Assembly: GCA_022829145.1 (NCBI GenBank)
Contig: CM040743.1
Coordinates: 22,914,646-22,978,645 of the forward strand
From: Albula goreensis
Lineage: Eukaryota; Chordata; Actinopteri; Albuliformes; Albulidae
Direction of reading: 5' to 3'
DNA: 64,000 nt
The notes beneath the pieces were generated by a model that was not told the origin of the DNA, made no database searches, and saw nothing but the letters and a program-made list of their open reading frames with translations. Shown here piece after piece: positions 50,601 to 64,000 of this stretch. Each line of letters starts with the position of its first letter. Positions within the stretch are counted from its first letter, which is position 1. The translations under genes were made by a program, and so were the position numbers.

Positions 50601-53600
50601 TAGTGTATTAGATGCAATTTTATGTAATATCCTGTCTTGGATTGATGTATGGCTATGACTTACGACTATCAATGTATAACTATACTTTATTTTTACTTTA
50701 TTCACTCCTATGTAAAACAGTATACTTTCTTCATACAAGACTGAATTAATAAAAATTAAAGGGAATTACTGAAAGATTTATTTGTACTGTTGCACAATGG
50801 AAAACATATGTTAAAAAAATAGAAATAGAGGAGTCATTTTGGTGCCAGTTATTTATTTGCACTGCTTCAGTATTCCTCCTTACTTCACAACTAAAATGTC
50901 TTGTGTCACTTTCTTTATTGACTGTACTACTTGAGTAACAAAAATGAATGCTGTAGCTTTATCACTTTAGTCTCCTTTAGTTTTTGTGTTTTTCCAAAAA
51001 GATACATGTAAGCATTTCTGAAGACTGCAGCAGGGAGAATATCTGCAATCAAAATGAAATGAATGCTTTTGGGGAATAAAAGCTGTATGCTCCTTAAAAC
51101 TGAGACAAGGTCTATTTTCTCATGAAAATAAGGGTTAAATGGGATCATATACCTGGTTACCTACACTATCTGCAAAAGATGTCCTGCAAGTGTAATGTAG
51201 CATTTAAATGTGATTAATGAGGCTGTAAAAAGGCAACATTTTGAATAAGTCTATTTAGGGGCAAAGTACATTTTTGTTAGCCACAACATTAGATTTAGCA
51301 TCTGTTTGTTGCCATGGCACCATCCCTCAGCAGTAGTGAGCAAAGAACTTCTTAATGAGCAGAGATTTTGCCAATCAGAATGGGTCACCAGGAGGATAGT
51401 ATGATCTTCTAACCTCTTTTTCTGGGGCTGATCCTTACTCTGCTCATCCTCAGAGAATTCTCAATATTTAGAACCCAGTTTTTGTGGAACACCTTTGCCC
51501 CCTAGGGATCAGAGCTCTGCTTTTCTGCTGGTGATCTCACCTCACCTCACCTCCCCTCCACCCTGACCAAATGCTCCTGAATGTGTGACTTCAATGAGTT
51601 CTGACAGGATACTTGGCCTTATGTCCAGATTAAAAAGAGCTTATGGGTGTCTATAGGAATGCATTTATAAGTTGTGCATGTGTCTGTGTCTTTGAGAGTG
51701 TGAATGCACTGGTGTGTGCATGCAAGCATATGTGTGAGAGAGACAAGGTGAGTGTGTTTCTTTGTATTGATGAGAATCCTGGGTCCACCTACTGATGACT
51801 CTGGAGATGACCGATAGGAGAATGATGAGCTGTCAATTAGTCTGATCGATTGATTGCTTGGTTGATTTATTGATAGCTCTTCTCTCTCCAGCAGTGCTAT
51901 TGACAATGAATTACCACAGATAGATAGCTGTGGCTTCTTCACCTGATACTGTTTACACCTGGGTAGCATATAAAGAAGCATGTGTTTTCACTTCTGTCTT
52001 TTCAACATTAATTATTGGACATTATTGAAAGAAAGAATCATTGCATTGTTTATACAATTCCTGCCCAGTATCCAACCTCTGCAAGCCCCCACAAAAAGCA
52101 AATTCCTTCTTGCAAGGGATGGCATAACATCAAGGTTACTGCTCCCCACCGCCCACCTACACCCCAGGCCTACAAGAATACATCAGGACATTATTATGTC
52201 TTCCTCTTGGCGCTCTCTCCTCTTTTGTTTTCTGTCTTTATTTTATTTTCCATGGTTGGGAAAGATAGTGTATCTAAGCTATCCTGGGAATCCACTGCAA
52301 GAAGACCATGTGGGGACATGCCCAGGAAGAGGCATTAGAAATACATGGGTGAGAGAGAGCGAGGGGGAGGGGGAGAGAGCTGAGAAAGGTGTAATTGGAG
52401 TCAATTCAAAGTAATACTTCACCTCTGAACTTTTGTACCCCCCCCAAACTCAATTATTCCCCTGCTACCCCATTCTTTTTCCTCAGGGTCCTCTGTGATG
52501 GAATGATTTGCGATGGAGGAATGCAAAATATTCACCAGTATTCACCAGTTGTGATGCCGTTTTCTTAATAAAGCAACGTTACCGTCATCTCCATTTATTT
52601 TTGGGACAGAGAACACTGGACCATCTCCAATGTTCAGTAGCATGGTCCAGGGTTATCAGTGAATATGTGAGTATGGGGAATATGTATTTAGCCCTAATTG
52701 CAGTGGATTGTTGGAGTCCTACAAACCTGTAATATGGAAATGACACTTGCCACTGCTCATCAGCAGGACAGTCTTAACCTTAACCTCCTACTATCAGACA
52801 AAATGCCACTGGGTGACATGTATTGACAGAGGCCAGGAGCTGTCATCATGGATGGATTCTTCATGCAGGGATCAATAAGACAGGCAGAGTGAATGAGGTC
52901 CTCTGAAAGTCTTTCAGACCGGATCCTCCTGGTCTTTCACCTGCGGATGGACCTCGCAGAATGCTGTGACAAGAATCTGAACTCTGAAGGCTCTTTGACC
53001 CCAAATGATCACCATAAATCCTTCTATTCAGTCCAGCACTCATCACTGCAATAGAGGAAACGTAATAAATTCCAGTATGGGTGGGTCAGGAGATATGCAA
53101 TACAAAAGTGAGGTGATTTATAGATGTGCACCATTGATTAAAAAGTTTGATAAGCAATGCTCATTTTAACTGTAGTGATACCACCAGAACTGTGAGTTGA
53201 ATATCAACAATTATGTCCTGGTCTAACACATGAGTGCATTTCAAACTGTGACTAAACCTGGTGACCTCTCATAGAAATCCATGCCTTCTTCAGTAAACAC
53301 TATATGGTCCGTGCTAAATCTTTCCTTTCTCCCAATTTACACGATGGCCTATCCTTTCTAGAAACAACAGCATTGTTGCTGGGTTGGGTACTTCACAATT
53401 TCTGTTTAAAATAAGCTATTTCAGCTCTCTACAGGTGTGGCCTTTAAGCAGCTGTAACTACAGGTAGACAGAAAGAGCCAGTCCAGGCCAGGTGGATAAA
53501 AAGAAAAAGTGAAAGGTGGGGCATCGATCTGAACTGAAACTTTGGTGTACCCTCCTGCATTGCCCTCAGTTTCTTGTTTCTGCCCCAACAGGAAGTTGTT

Positions 53601-56600
53601 GTTGCCGCTGGGACTGTCTCTGCCGGTTTCTGCGGCAACCGTGTGCAAGCAGAACATGGAACATGACGCCGTTTTTTCCGCAGGCGTCCAAGAATGTGAT
53701 CCAAGCTCGTAGAAAAGGGGCCCAGTTCTCTGACAATTCTGGCTGGGAAACAATGGCTCTCCACAGAGATCTTGAACCCGAGACGCCCACTGCTGGGTGG
53801 GACTATCAGGCAGGAGTGAGAGAAAATATCAACCCCATCACCGATGTCAAAATTTCAAACAGCCTCCCTGCTGCCCAGGAACACAAATATCCAGAATCTA
53901 AGGAAGTGTTACACAGATGTGAAACATAAGAAGAAGGGGAGGAGACGGAGAGAGGAATGACCTAACACCAACCATCCTTGCTTCATCAACCAGCTTAGAT
54001 TAAATATTTGTCTGTGAAGAAAGAGATATATTTACACTTCAGGAAGCAGGTAACTTAAAAACCTGTCCAAATAAGGCCCTTTGTCATTGGATGGTGATAG
54101 GATGGGAAAGAAGACCAGAACACTAAAGAATTTCTGCCAGACACAACAATATTCCTCTGGGTGACATTGTGTCCCAAAATAGAGATCACTTGGTCCTGCA
54201 GTGCCTTCCCGTGAAGGACTAGAACACCAGATAACATCCTTGTTCAGTGGGTAAGAGTGATGTGCCAAAAACTTGCCAAAACAGGCAAAACATGCCTTAG
54301 CAATTAAAAATAACAAAATTACCATAGCACAGGACATTAAATTTTGCAATTTCTATCTGATTTTACCCAAAGGAACGGGTAAAGAAGAACTATCATCAGT
54401 CTCCCAGCAGTATGGTCATCACACCACAGTGTCCATCATGTTCTCAAGTGTGATACCGATGATCATAATAAACTGTATTTATGTAGCCCTCCTTCAATCC
54501 TTTATAAAGATCTCAATGCACAACATAGTCAATGGGGGTGTGAGGAGTTATGACTTAGCTTCCCTCCTCCATTACTAATTAGTTTTTCCTTTCCTAGGTG
54601 ATGCAAGGCAGCCATTGTACCCCAGAATCCCATTACAGAAGTCAGGTTGATGAGATGGATGGATGTAGCTAATGATGGGAGAATGAGTTGTTATGATATC
54701 AAAAATGGATGGACCCACCATGTGTCACCAGTTACTCATTGTTATCTGTACATTACCAGATACAAGTACAGAGCTCTCTAAACCATCCACTTTTGGTGTC
54801 CCAATCCTTCATTCTCGCTAGATGTAATTAGGTGGCCAGATATGACAGATGTTACCAGGCGATATGAGATTTAGATGCACCAGGAAATCCCCTATGTTAG
54901 AATAGGATCCTCTTTTGTGTAGCAGGAGCTGCAGGGTCAAACTGCAGGTCAATAAGCAGTCTTTGGCAGGGGGTTGTTTTTAACGCGATGGAGCATAAGA
55001 TAACAGGTATTGAACGGTGGCGTGACTGGCCATCGGAGATGGGACAGCCCCGTTGGGGATTCGGGAGGTGGACTGTGAATGTGGGGGGAAGGGGGTTAAT
55101 GCAGGAACACCTGAGACCCCCACTGTCAAACCACTCTGAGAGCGGAAAAGATGACATCATTCAAGGAAGGGGTTGAGAAAAGATGTAACACACACACATA
55201 CATACATGCGTATGAATGGGTCTGTTCTCTCATGTTTGTATCTGTACAGTAGGTTGGCCTTTGTCTCTTATTCCTTTGAAATGATTAGAGACGACACTTA
55301 GGCACCCGTCTGTCTCTCAAGGGAGAACCTCATCTCCATTTTACTTTCTTGCTAAATTGGCCTTCATAGAAGCTGCATAATGGCTTAAAAGTCGTTTTTA
55401 ATTCATTTAAACAGCAGGCTGCTCTGTTCTGAATCCTGCTGTTGCCATAACTACTATACTGCTGTCCTCTACAATCGGGCCAATGTTCAGTCCCTGACCT
55501 CACCCCAATTAAAGAAAAACAGAGGCTATTTGGTTCCCCTTTTCCCATGAGATCGTGCATGCAGTTATTAGGACACTAAATAATGCAGATGTTTTTTTTT
55601 CTCATCTATACAATTTAGGTGTGTGTGATTTTCAGAAAAACAATCAATAACCTGACATTTGAAGCTATAATCGTCACTTTAGCGATTGTAATCATAACCT
55701 CAAATCATAATTTAGTGTGCAGAGATAAAAACCTAGTCACACGGTGAGCAATAGAAACACCCACAAGAACTGTAATATGACACATAAACAGGGTTACGAT
55801 CTAAATCCCAGCAGTGGTGACAAGCCTAATATATGCTCAGGGTAACAGATGTGAAACAACATGTTTTTAGGGAATTGGTGAGGCGTAATGCATGTAAACA
55901 AGCACGCAGGTCAAAACCATGGCAAATCAGTTGTGCACACATGTGTTTTCTAGAACTTAACGGATTAGCGCTAACATCAGGATGAATTTAAAATGCAGAT
56001 TTGCCTATTATTTTTCTTTGGGCACCTGCATCATAAGTGTCATTTAATGAGATGAAAGCCATTTACCACATTATTACAGTTGCATTCAATGTAAGTGTAA
56101 GTACAACATTCATTTGATCAGAAGCACATGGGTAAGTACAACCGAAAACAGCTGGACAAGTCCAAAATAGCAGTTTTGTGATCTTCACTTTCAGCCATCC
56201 AAGAATTCTGTCCAAAAGATTATAAGACTACTGATAAAACCTTTTTCACTTAGTGATTGCCCGCCCCAACCTCCCACCCCAAGTCCTGTGAAGATTGTTT
56301 GCCTTATTTTGACAGATGTGAAAACTTTGTCAAGGTTGTCTCCACCACTGTTACATACCTCATTTGCTACATGTTGGTATTGGTTACAACTTAAAAGACC
56401 AATCAGGATGCATTTCTAAGTACTGTAGCAGGAGAGCACCTCTCCCTGCAGAGCCAATAAAAGTTAAAAGCCATGTAGGAGGACAGGCTCTTTTGGTGTG
56501 GCAACTGACCTGAAAGACCTTGGATCATAGGTGAGAAAACTTGCCTTTAGGCTTTTTTTTCAAGCAATTAACATTCACTTCATTCTATATGCCTGAATTC

Positions 56601-57650
56601 CAAAGTTTATGAGTTTGAATTTTCATTTGCAGTAACTACTTCAACAGATTTCTGATATTGACTGGGTGAATTGTCTGTAAGTAATGGTACATTATGACTG
56701 AATTTGTAACTATTGTGATTTGTGCAGATAGGTGAATTTGTTGTGTAGTTACTTTCTAAGAGATTCATCTGATCATCAAATCCATATTTAACACACAGAG
56801 ACTAAGTTGTTCATTTGCATTGATTCGTATTAAGCTCATAACATTGTATATTGTTTTAATAATAAAAAAATGGTGAGAAACAGATGTGTATCTATGGTTC
56901 TGAATTCCACACACCGTCACTCCTCAGTCTCCAGTTGGTTTCCCCTCACCCCATCATATAAATGGCGGGGGAGAGCTTGTTGTTCAGGTAAGCGTGAGCC
57001 AGCTTGTCCTGAGTTCTGTAGAGAACAATGCAGCCAGACACAGACAGACTGGAGAACTCAGGTAGCCCCTGCGCACACACACGCCAGGTGCTGGCCTGCT
57101 GTGGGTAATCCACCTAATCAGCGAGAGAGCGTGGCTGAAAGGGCTCCAGTGATTGGATAATTACACCCCGCTGTGATGTCTCTGGTGCTCGTGGATGAAC
57201 ATGTGCGACCACCCATTTGTAGACAATGGCTTTGATCAGGCATTACTAATGTGGATGGATATATGATGGCCTTGCAACAATAATTCAGGCACCTGATCTT
57301 ATGTCATAGAATTTCCATCTCAGTCAGCACAAAGTTACTATTGCACAGGAGCTTCTTAGCTATGTGGTAATAAGTATGACAACTTGATAAGTGTGATCAA
57401 ATGTCAAGTTTGGGGCATGAGACAGTCAGTCTGACTGGACTTCCTTTAGTAAGAGCTTGACCTTTCAATGTGAAACCAGAACTAACTATATCTGAAACTT
57501 CTGGGGCAGTCGGTTTACTCAAAGTCATCTCCCACTATAAGCCCTCTCCTTCAAGACATTTATCAACTGAGTATGAGATAGCAATGCAAGTGTGTTTTGT
57601 CTACGGTGCTGGAATCTGAGTGGGGTTTCAAAGCACACCATTAGTTGTTT

Positions 57651-57652
<2 letters not shown>
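47652..57652. other. intergenic region, no gene recognised
   Basis: Ten kilobases with no exon that I recognise. Open frames at 47894-48370 and 53516-53929 lack domain motifs and were not called. CTCF-like ACACAAGAGGGCAG lies at 48301-48314. Confidence 0.6.
49179..49194. promoter_or_regulatory. palindromic kappaB-like site
   Basis: TGCGGGAATTCCCGCA is a perfect 16-bp palindrome with GGGAATTCCC, an NF-kappaB consensus, at its centre. No gene is known next to it here. Confidence 0.35.
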
Positions 57653-57700
<48 letters not shown>

Positions 57701-57735
57701 TCAGAAAGAGAGAGAGAGAGAGAGGGAGGGAGAGA
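57653..57735. repeat. (TG)n followed by (AG)n
   Basis: 23 TG units to 57699, then an AG-rich tract. Confidence 0.96.
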
Positions 57736-60700
57736 GAGAATGAATTAAATTCTCTTGTCTGCCTTGTGGTTTGTATGTCTACAGTATTGTGTTAAGGTTA
57801 AAGGTTCTGAACCTGTTTAGAACCTGAATTCTTTGCACAACCTCAGAAAAAGTGAAACACAACCCTCCACCCCCTCCAAAAACCTTGGAAGCGACATAAT
57901 GTCCCATTACAGCATCTGCATTGTCTCCAGTGGCAGGAGATATTATACGCTCATAAGAAAATACAGCAGTTGGCATCATAGCTGTTTTTGTTATGCGCAG
58001 GTGCTGAGGAGGCTAAGACATTCCAATGATGCTTTGTGAAAATGTCTAGCTCATTGGGGCAGTCAATTATTCCTGAGCGATTTCACAGGAGAGCGACGTG
58101 CATCAACTGCACGGCTCCTTGTCACGAGTCGAGCTTTGTTTACTGCCATTTCAGCTACAGGACGCGTTCTTGGCGCTTAAGTCACCCTCGGGTGTGTGGA
58201 GCAAAGGAGTTCTCCGTGTCCTTGGATACCATCTCTGTCACCCTGGGACCAGAGAGCATATGAGCATATTTTTGTGATGATGCGTCCCATCTGGTCTGCC
58301 TGACCTCGGCCTGTAGTGTGCAGAGAGACAGAGACCCCGCTAAAGAGCACAGTGGTGGTACAGGAGAAAGAGTGAGATTGTTCTACAGCACTCCATCCCA
58401 CGCCTCTCTCTCTTTCCCCTGCTTCACAGATCCATAGGCCTCTCCTGAAACAACAAGCCATACTGTTATTTGTTACGTCGCTGCCATGTGCGTTACTGTC
58501 CCCCGCAATCAGGCCTAATTTCTGGAAGTGACATCATCCAGAGTTTATAGAAATGGGTGGGCTTATCTGGACCCCCTTTCATCTCCTGCTCACAGGCTGA
58601 CAGAAAACAGTTTGCGTGTCGGCAGAGGGGCAGCATCTGGAAGGCCGGGGCGACTCCTGAATCCTGACTCATTACCCATGAGGCCTCCTACACGCGCCGG
58701 TCTTGCGCAACACTGTTGCACATGTTGGGGGCTCGGCCTATACATTCTGCGTCCTCTGCATGGAAGTGTAGTAACTCTGTGCTCTGTGTTCAATGAGTCA
58801 CGGCCCCAGATCCCGTGACACTGGTCTGAATCAGGGAGCTAGTAGAGGGGGCCGTTATCTGAGAGCTGTCCGGGGCAGGGGGGATCCATAATTGGGGTCT
58901 TGTACGTTTACTGTTGGCGTGACTCACAGTGCTGGGATGTAGATTGAAACCTTGCTTTCTGTTTTCATGTTACGGTACATGTGGGTGTTTCTAATGGTCA
59001 CCTTGTGACTAAGAGGCTTTGATAGATCGCACGATCAAGACGAGAAGTGATGGTGGACATATGTTCACCGACAGAGGAAAAGGAGCGGACAGAGTCTCAG
59101 TAGGACTGTGTGGAACAATGCAGATATTGATGGATTTAGAGTGCGTGGGGGTGCAATTCAGTGTAGCAATCATGAGAGGGAGGGGACACGGACGGAGAAG
59201 GAGACAGTTGTGCAGCCGATCAATGTTAATGCATATTAAAAATGGAGCCAATCCAGTCTGGTGCCATTCCCAATAATTCTTAAAGTGAAATCGGACTAAT
59301 TAGCTATTCTAATTCAATGTAAAATCAGCGTTTAAACATCAGGGTCATTATACAGGACCTGGGGATTTCAGGTGTCCTCATTTCAGCTCTGAAACATTTA
59401 ATGGTCTCAGGATTTTATGAAGGAATGAAATCCCCTGTTATTGTGACAATGTGCAATGTGCAGTACATTTTCTTGTGAATACATGTGTGCATGCCTGAGT
59501 TTGATAAGGTAGCACTTCTGTGGTCTTGGGGTTTTGAGAGTGCGGCTTGTGCATACAGCATTGGAATGCTTATGGAGTAAATGTGTATGCACATGACACG
59601 GAAGGGTGTATCCTTGTATTTGAATATGAGTGATTGAGTCAAGGCTGCTGAGTCACAAAAAGGGGAAGACTTGCTTTAACTTAACTATACGTTTAAACAT
59701 GCTTTATTTAAACTACCTTAATAATCCCAATGCAGTACAAATTAGCCTTGCAGCTCAGCTAGTTATTTCACATGAGGTGAGCAAAGTCTAAGATTCCATG
59801 GAAACTCATATAAATGAATCAGGTATTCATGAATAACCCCTCTTAAAAACGTGCATCTGGACAGCTCATTAGCATTTCTGGTCTGGGCCTCTTGCAATCT
59901 AATTAGCACCAGAGGATTAGTGGAATTGGATGCCTGGGTTGAATTCTATTTAAATGCCTACCTCCCAGTGTCTGTCCCAACCCACCCGAAATCATAATTC
60001 ATCAGATATTTAGCAATTTACCATAGGTTTATTAGCTCTGCACACTCCTGAAAGGTATGTTATTCCTCACCAGAGGTAATTAGTCAGAACTGACTTTTGC
60101 CGGGCTGTGCTGATAGTGGGAAGACAGTGGGCTTTGCAGAACGCTTGCCAATACCGCACTTGCCCAGTAGCTCTTCACCTGGGAAAAAAAAGTCATTTCA
60201 AAGGGCAAAGTATAGATTGCCCAACTCTATGAGTCAATAATGTCTCTTTCCCGAAACTCAAGTTTTTCTCTGTATTTATTTGCTCTTTATGGAGGGCAGA
60301 ATGTAAAAGAATGCTGAGGTGAAAATTAAACTTGTGACTCAGACAGCATTTTAGATGACTCTCAAGTGCAGGAATGTGGGTAAAAGATTAACTGATGGGC
60401 ACTTTTCAGAACACAGAGAACTCTTCTAACATACGGCTTTTAGAATTGCCATCTGACAATAAACAGAATGAAGATAAAGCGTCAGAATGATAAAAATGAC
60501 TTCATTTATATCAACACATTCTAGATACCAAATTCCATGTGAAGGCAGGTTCTTCCACCTGTATTTTAGATTTCAGTCTTTGTAACTGAATCATCAACAG
60601 AGGCTAATCAAATGTTATGCCTAAATATGCAGTTTGACTGTTGCCCTATTACTATTCAGATTAGGGATGAAGGCATGAATGTAGTGATGGACATACTCAT

Positions 60701-61116
60701 TTAAATATTGAATGTGGTATATATGTATTTGGTCCTCTTTTTACCTAATGGTCTTTTAGAGTAAGACATTTATTGCAGAAGAGGAAAATATACTATATCT
60801 ATTCAATTGTAATGCTGCCATTGATTATCCTTGTGGATTACTGGTTTGTTGTATTGCTGGTTCACTGAAATTTGACCTCCAACCCCTTGTCTCCCTCACT
60901 CTATGCTTCACTTGTTGTTGGTTATTGATTATGGGCTTTGGATATTGATTCCGTCATGCAGCATCTGTGACTCTGAAGTTAACAAGCTTTCAGAGCTCTG
61001 TTCTTTTGTCACCACTGAGTTCCTTGTCCCTCTGCCACCGTTACCTCAAGAAGTTCATCACAGTAAACACAAGATTCCCCAATCTTAAGAGAGAGAGAAC
61101 ACCGCCATGTCCCTAG

Positions 61117-61118
<2 letters not shown>

Positions 61119-61190
<72 letters not shown>

Positions 61191-61206
61191 TGTGTGTGTT
61201 TGTGTG
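61119..61206. repeat. (TG)n microsatellite
   Basis: About 34 pure TG units followed by an interrupted tail. Confidence 0.97.
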
Positions 61207-61922
61207 CCTGAGAGAGAGAAGAGAGAGACCTTTGATTTTGTAAAAATCGTAATATTTGCATGTACTGAGCCAAAGTCTGTAGCTACTGCAATGACTGTAG
61301 TTGCAGAGTGCAGAATGTTTTGTGGTCAAATATGAGATTTTAACAGGACAAAAAATATAGGGCTGTGTTTTGTAATAATAAATATACACCTTTCTAATGA
61401 TGTTTACTTTGTTTAATTCCTGATGTGCGTAATGAGTAGTCTCACTGCTACCTGCACTCCTGGGCCACAGGGGGGTGCTGAAGAAGCCATGCCATGGAAA
61501 TTAAGCCTGTAGTTTGGTCTGTGTACGCACATGCAATAACAACATGCAAAATTTAATCCACAGTTTCAAGAAATATAATGAGCGCTAAACCAAATGGGCT
61601 TTATTTTCTGAAGGTCACCATATGGGCTTAATCATTGTAAGACTGAGTAGATATTGGGGATTTTTACGTGGCAGACAAGCCACACATACACCTCACTCTT
61701 ATCTACCTCAAGGATTTATCTGACAGGGGCATAAGGAAAAAAAAACCTGAATGTAGAAATCATATAGACATGAGAGAGGGAATCTGAAAGGTGCAGTTGG
61801 ATTAGAGACTGGGTAGAGGGCACAGACAGAGAGAGAGAGGGAGGGAGGGAGGGAGGAAGAAAGAAGAGTGGGTGGGAAGGAGGGCTTGCCCACAGTGACT
61901 GACAGACCCTTCTCTCTGTTGT

Positions 61923-62098
61923 TATATAGAGAGGTCAGAGAGTCTGGCAGAGAGCACACACACTCTGACTGAGAGAGAGGGACAGAGAGCGAGAGAGGGA
62001 GAGGCAGCACCAGTGAGTATCTCAGTACCAAAGACGCACTCTGTGCTATACCACTGGATTACTACACAGAAGGAAGATTCCCACAAAGTTTATCCAAG
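61923..62098 (+). promoter_or_regulatory. possible promoter and non-coding first exon of another gene
   Basis: TATATAGA at 61923-61930 is followed by purine-rich, GC-moderate sequence ending AAG|GTAAGG at 62098/62099, a consensus splice donor. The gene, if any, would run off the right edge. An acceptor-like ttatttcag at 62660 precedes a good start context (AACCATGG). No product is recognised. Confidence 0.25.
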
Positions 62099-64000
62099 GT
62101 AAGGAAAACTTTTTTCTCTTTCTTAGCCTTTCCTTTCTTATACTTTCTCTTTCAAAACCTCTTTCTCTCTCTCATATTCCACACAGGTGCACATTTCATA
62201 TCAGCTGAGCTGGATCTTTTCCAAGTCTCTTTACACATGATGAATGAGGTTTATGTCCACATCTGAATCCTTTAGACACAGTGAGAGAAAGTGGGAAAGA
62301 TTAACAAATACCAAAATCTTATTTTTATTTTATTAGGGTTTGACGTTAGCGAATATAATTAATGTATTTTGGCTGGGTCTTATTTTGAGTATAATGTACA
62401 GTATATTTGTCTTTAGGGTGTACACTAGAGGAAATGACCATGCTTATGTGTAAATCCATAGTTGTCAGTAATATCCAAAGGTTTTTCATCTGTAAGCGCG
62501 ATGAAAGACTCTGTAAACACAGACGATTGTGTGGCCACCCTAGTGCTACCAGATTCAGCCTGGTATCTCCCGCCTGTGGCAGTCACTGGTGTAGGTGACT
62601 GCCACATGACTCCACAGCAGGCACTCACACCTGTCCTGGTATGAGGTTTTGTTATTTCAGCGTAACCATGGATCACTGGGCCAAGGAAAGGGTGCCAGCT
62701 CTCCAGGTCACTGACGGCTCACCGAACACTCTAGATAAAAAAAAAAAAGCTTGCATTCCGGTGACGCTTTTTACCTCTGAAACTGACTCTCCTCCGCGTC
62801 TGAGTGACCTGGTGGAAAGTAATTGTTCAGCTAGGTGCAGTGTCCAGGCATGTTTGTGTATGCACATATGCAAACTGAGTTTGATAGAGTAGACAGCCGT
62901 GGAATTAGGTTTCAAATCCTCTGGCTTGTCAGCATTGAGACCTTTGGGGTGTTTATAAGGTTTGTAGCATGGTACTTACTTTATTGTTTTTTTATTTTGT
63001 TAAATATAACTTACTTGGCAGGCTGAATTATATAAGATGTAGCTGAGAAGCTAATTTCTGTCTGTTGTCCCTTGGTAGGCTGAATAAGATATAATGATAT
63101 AAAATCAAGTATAATTCAATTAAAAAATGTGGAAAAAGTGACAAATAAAAAAAACATGTAGAATCATTCCTCTTTATCTGCTCAATCCTCTTCGTGCGGT
63201 TGCTGCTAATGTAACTACATTAACTTAATTTATGCTAAAGAATTTCCACTGCAATGAAGAAAATAAATAAATTAGTAGATTTTGCGTAAAATAGATCCCT
63301 GGTGTCTTGTAATCAAAATTAATTCTTGGATGACACTGTCTTTGTCTCTTTGGTATAACCCTGATTATCTAAAGAGAATGTACGATGATGGCATAATGTT
63401 AGACATGAAAGTAACAATGTAAATTAACTGCAGGTGGGTGATCCTTACTGAAGGAGATAGGCTTATTAAAAACAAGTTCAAGACAATTATCAGTTTAAAG
63501 GCAGCTTCTCTGTCTCCCCTACCTCCTACGAATGTGTGTGTGTGCGTGTGTGCGTGCATGTGTGTGTGTGTGTGTATGTGTGTGAGAGCATGTTAATGGG
63601 GGTGGGAGCAGCTCTTTGTGTTTGTGCTGTCTGTCAATGTCTTTTTGATTACTTCCACATAGCTGAAACACAGCTGGCCGTTTTGTGATCCTGCCTCAAA
63701 TACCCACCCTAATGACACTATAATAAACCAGGGCAGGAAGAGGTGCTTTGTCTCATCCCGGCTGAACGGACCACACTCCGCCCTGAGGGTCACAGTGTCC
63801 GCCACCCATCATAACAAAGTGGGGACTCGGTGCCTTGCGTTTCAATCCCAGCTTCTTATCGATCGCAGCCATTCAAGCCTTGGTGCATTCTGGGGCCGGG
63901 GTGGTGACAACTGGTCTGATCTGGATACAGTTGTGCTATTGTTATTTATTATGCTATGTGGAGGTGGTTGCAGATTTTAAACCCCAGAGCCCCATGGGAA

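Larger units (their letters stand above)
57736..64000. other. intergenic or upstream region, no gene recognised
   Basis: Mixed composition. Around 59.8-60.1 kb there are several TAAT homeodomain-type cores and a Pax/POU-like AT-rich texture that often marks conserved non-coding elements, but conservation cannot be seen here. TG-rich DNA lies at 63535-63580. Confidence 0.5.

Noticed and set aside
53516-53929. 137-codon open frame
   Set aside because: Overlaps equally long frames on the other strand; composition and sequence do not resemble a known protein.
61119-61206. Open frames made of CVCVCV or THTHTH repeats here and at other TG/CA tracts
   Set aside because: They are translations of microsatellites.

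Overview
This is a stretch of vertebrate, almost certainly ray-finned fish (teleost), nuclear DNA. The single clearly recognisable gene is split into 13 short exons with GT-AG introns. The rest is AT-rich, loaded with long TG/CA microsatellites, and carries decayed Tc1-type transposase and L2/CR1-type LINE sequence of the kinds common in fish. No bacterial-type operons, CRISPR arrays or rRNA/tRNA genes were seen.

The gene is kcnq4 (Kv7.4 voltage-gated potassium channel), on the + strand from 14268 to the stop codon at 38926-38928. Exons 2 to 14 are present; exon 1 (N-terminus and most of S1's approach) lies upstream of the window. The exon lengths (91, 127, 176, 126, 111, 96, 89, 126, 227, 100, 132, 136, 207 bp) join without a phase break into 580 codons. 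These carry the S1-S6 core, the arginine-rich S4, the TIGYGD selectivity filter, calmodulin-binding helices A and B, and the C-terminal assembly helices C and D. Local codon number plus about 105 gives human KCNQ4 numbering. In addition, intron 9 holds a 57-bp in-phase cassette exon (25974-26030) that looks like the alternative 19-residue insert I recall from KCNQ5, and a possible 21-bp microexon (25112-25132).

Layout: 1-14267 is intron 1, with a MITE-like inverted repeat, a tandem pair of POU-like octamers, a ~34-bp minisatellite (about 21 copies, 7071-7790) followed by a CpG-rich patch, a striking 114-bp hairpin (9561-9674) and a G-quadruplex motif. From 14268 to 38928 are the exons and introns; TG or CA repeats lie next to several splice sites. 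A 656-bp TTAA-flanked MITE sits in intron 9. From 38929 to about 44 kb is 3' UTR and downstream DNA with several AATAAA signals and a strong CTCF-like motif. From 44 to 64 kb I see no convincing gene: a Tc1 transposase relic abuts a 5'-truncated LINE at 46.0-47.65 kb, there is a palindromic kappaB-like site, and near the right edge a TATA-like box plus a consensus splice donor hint at the first exon of another transcription unit.

All calls come from reading the sequence and from remembered protein families; no database search or alignment software was used.
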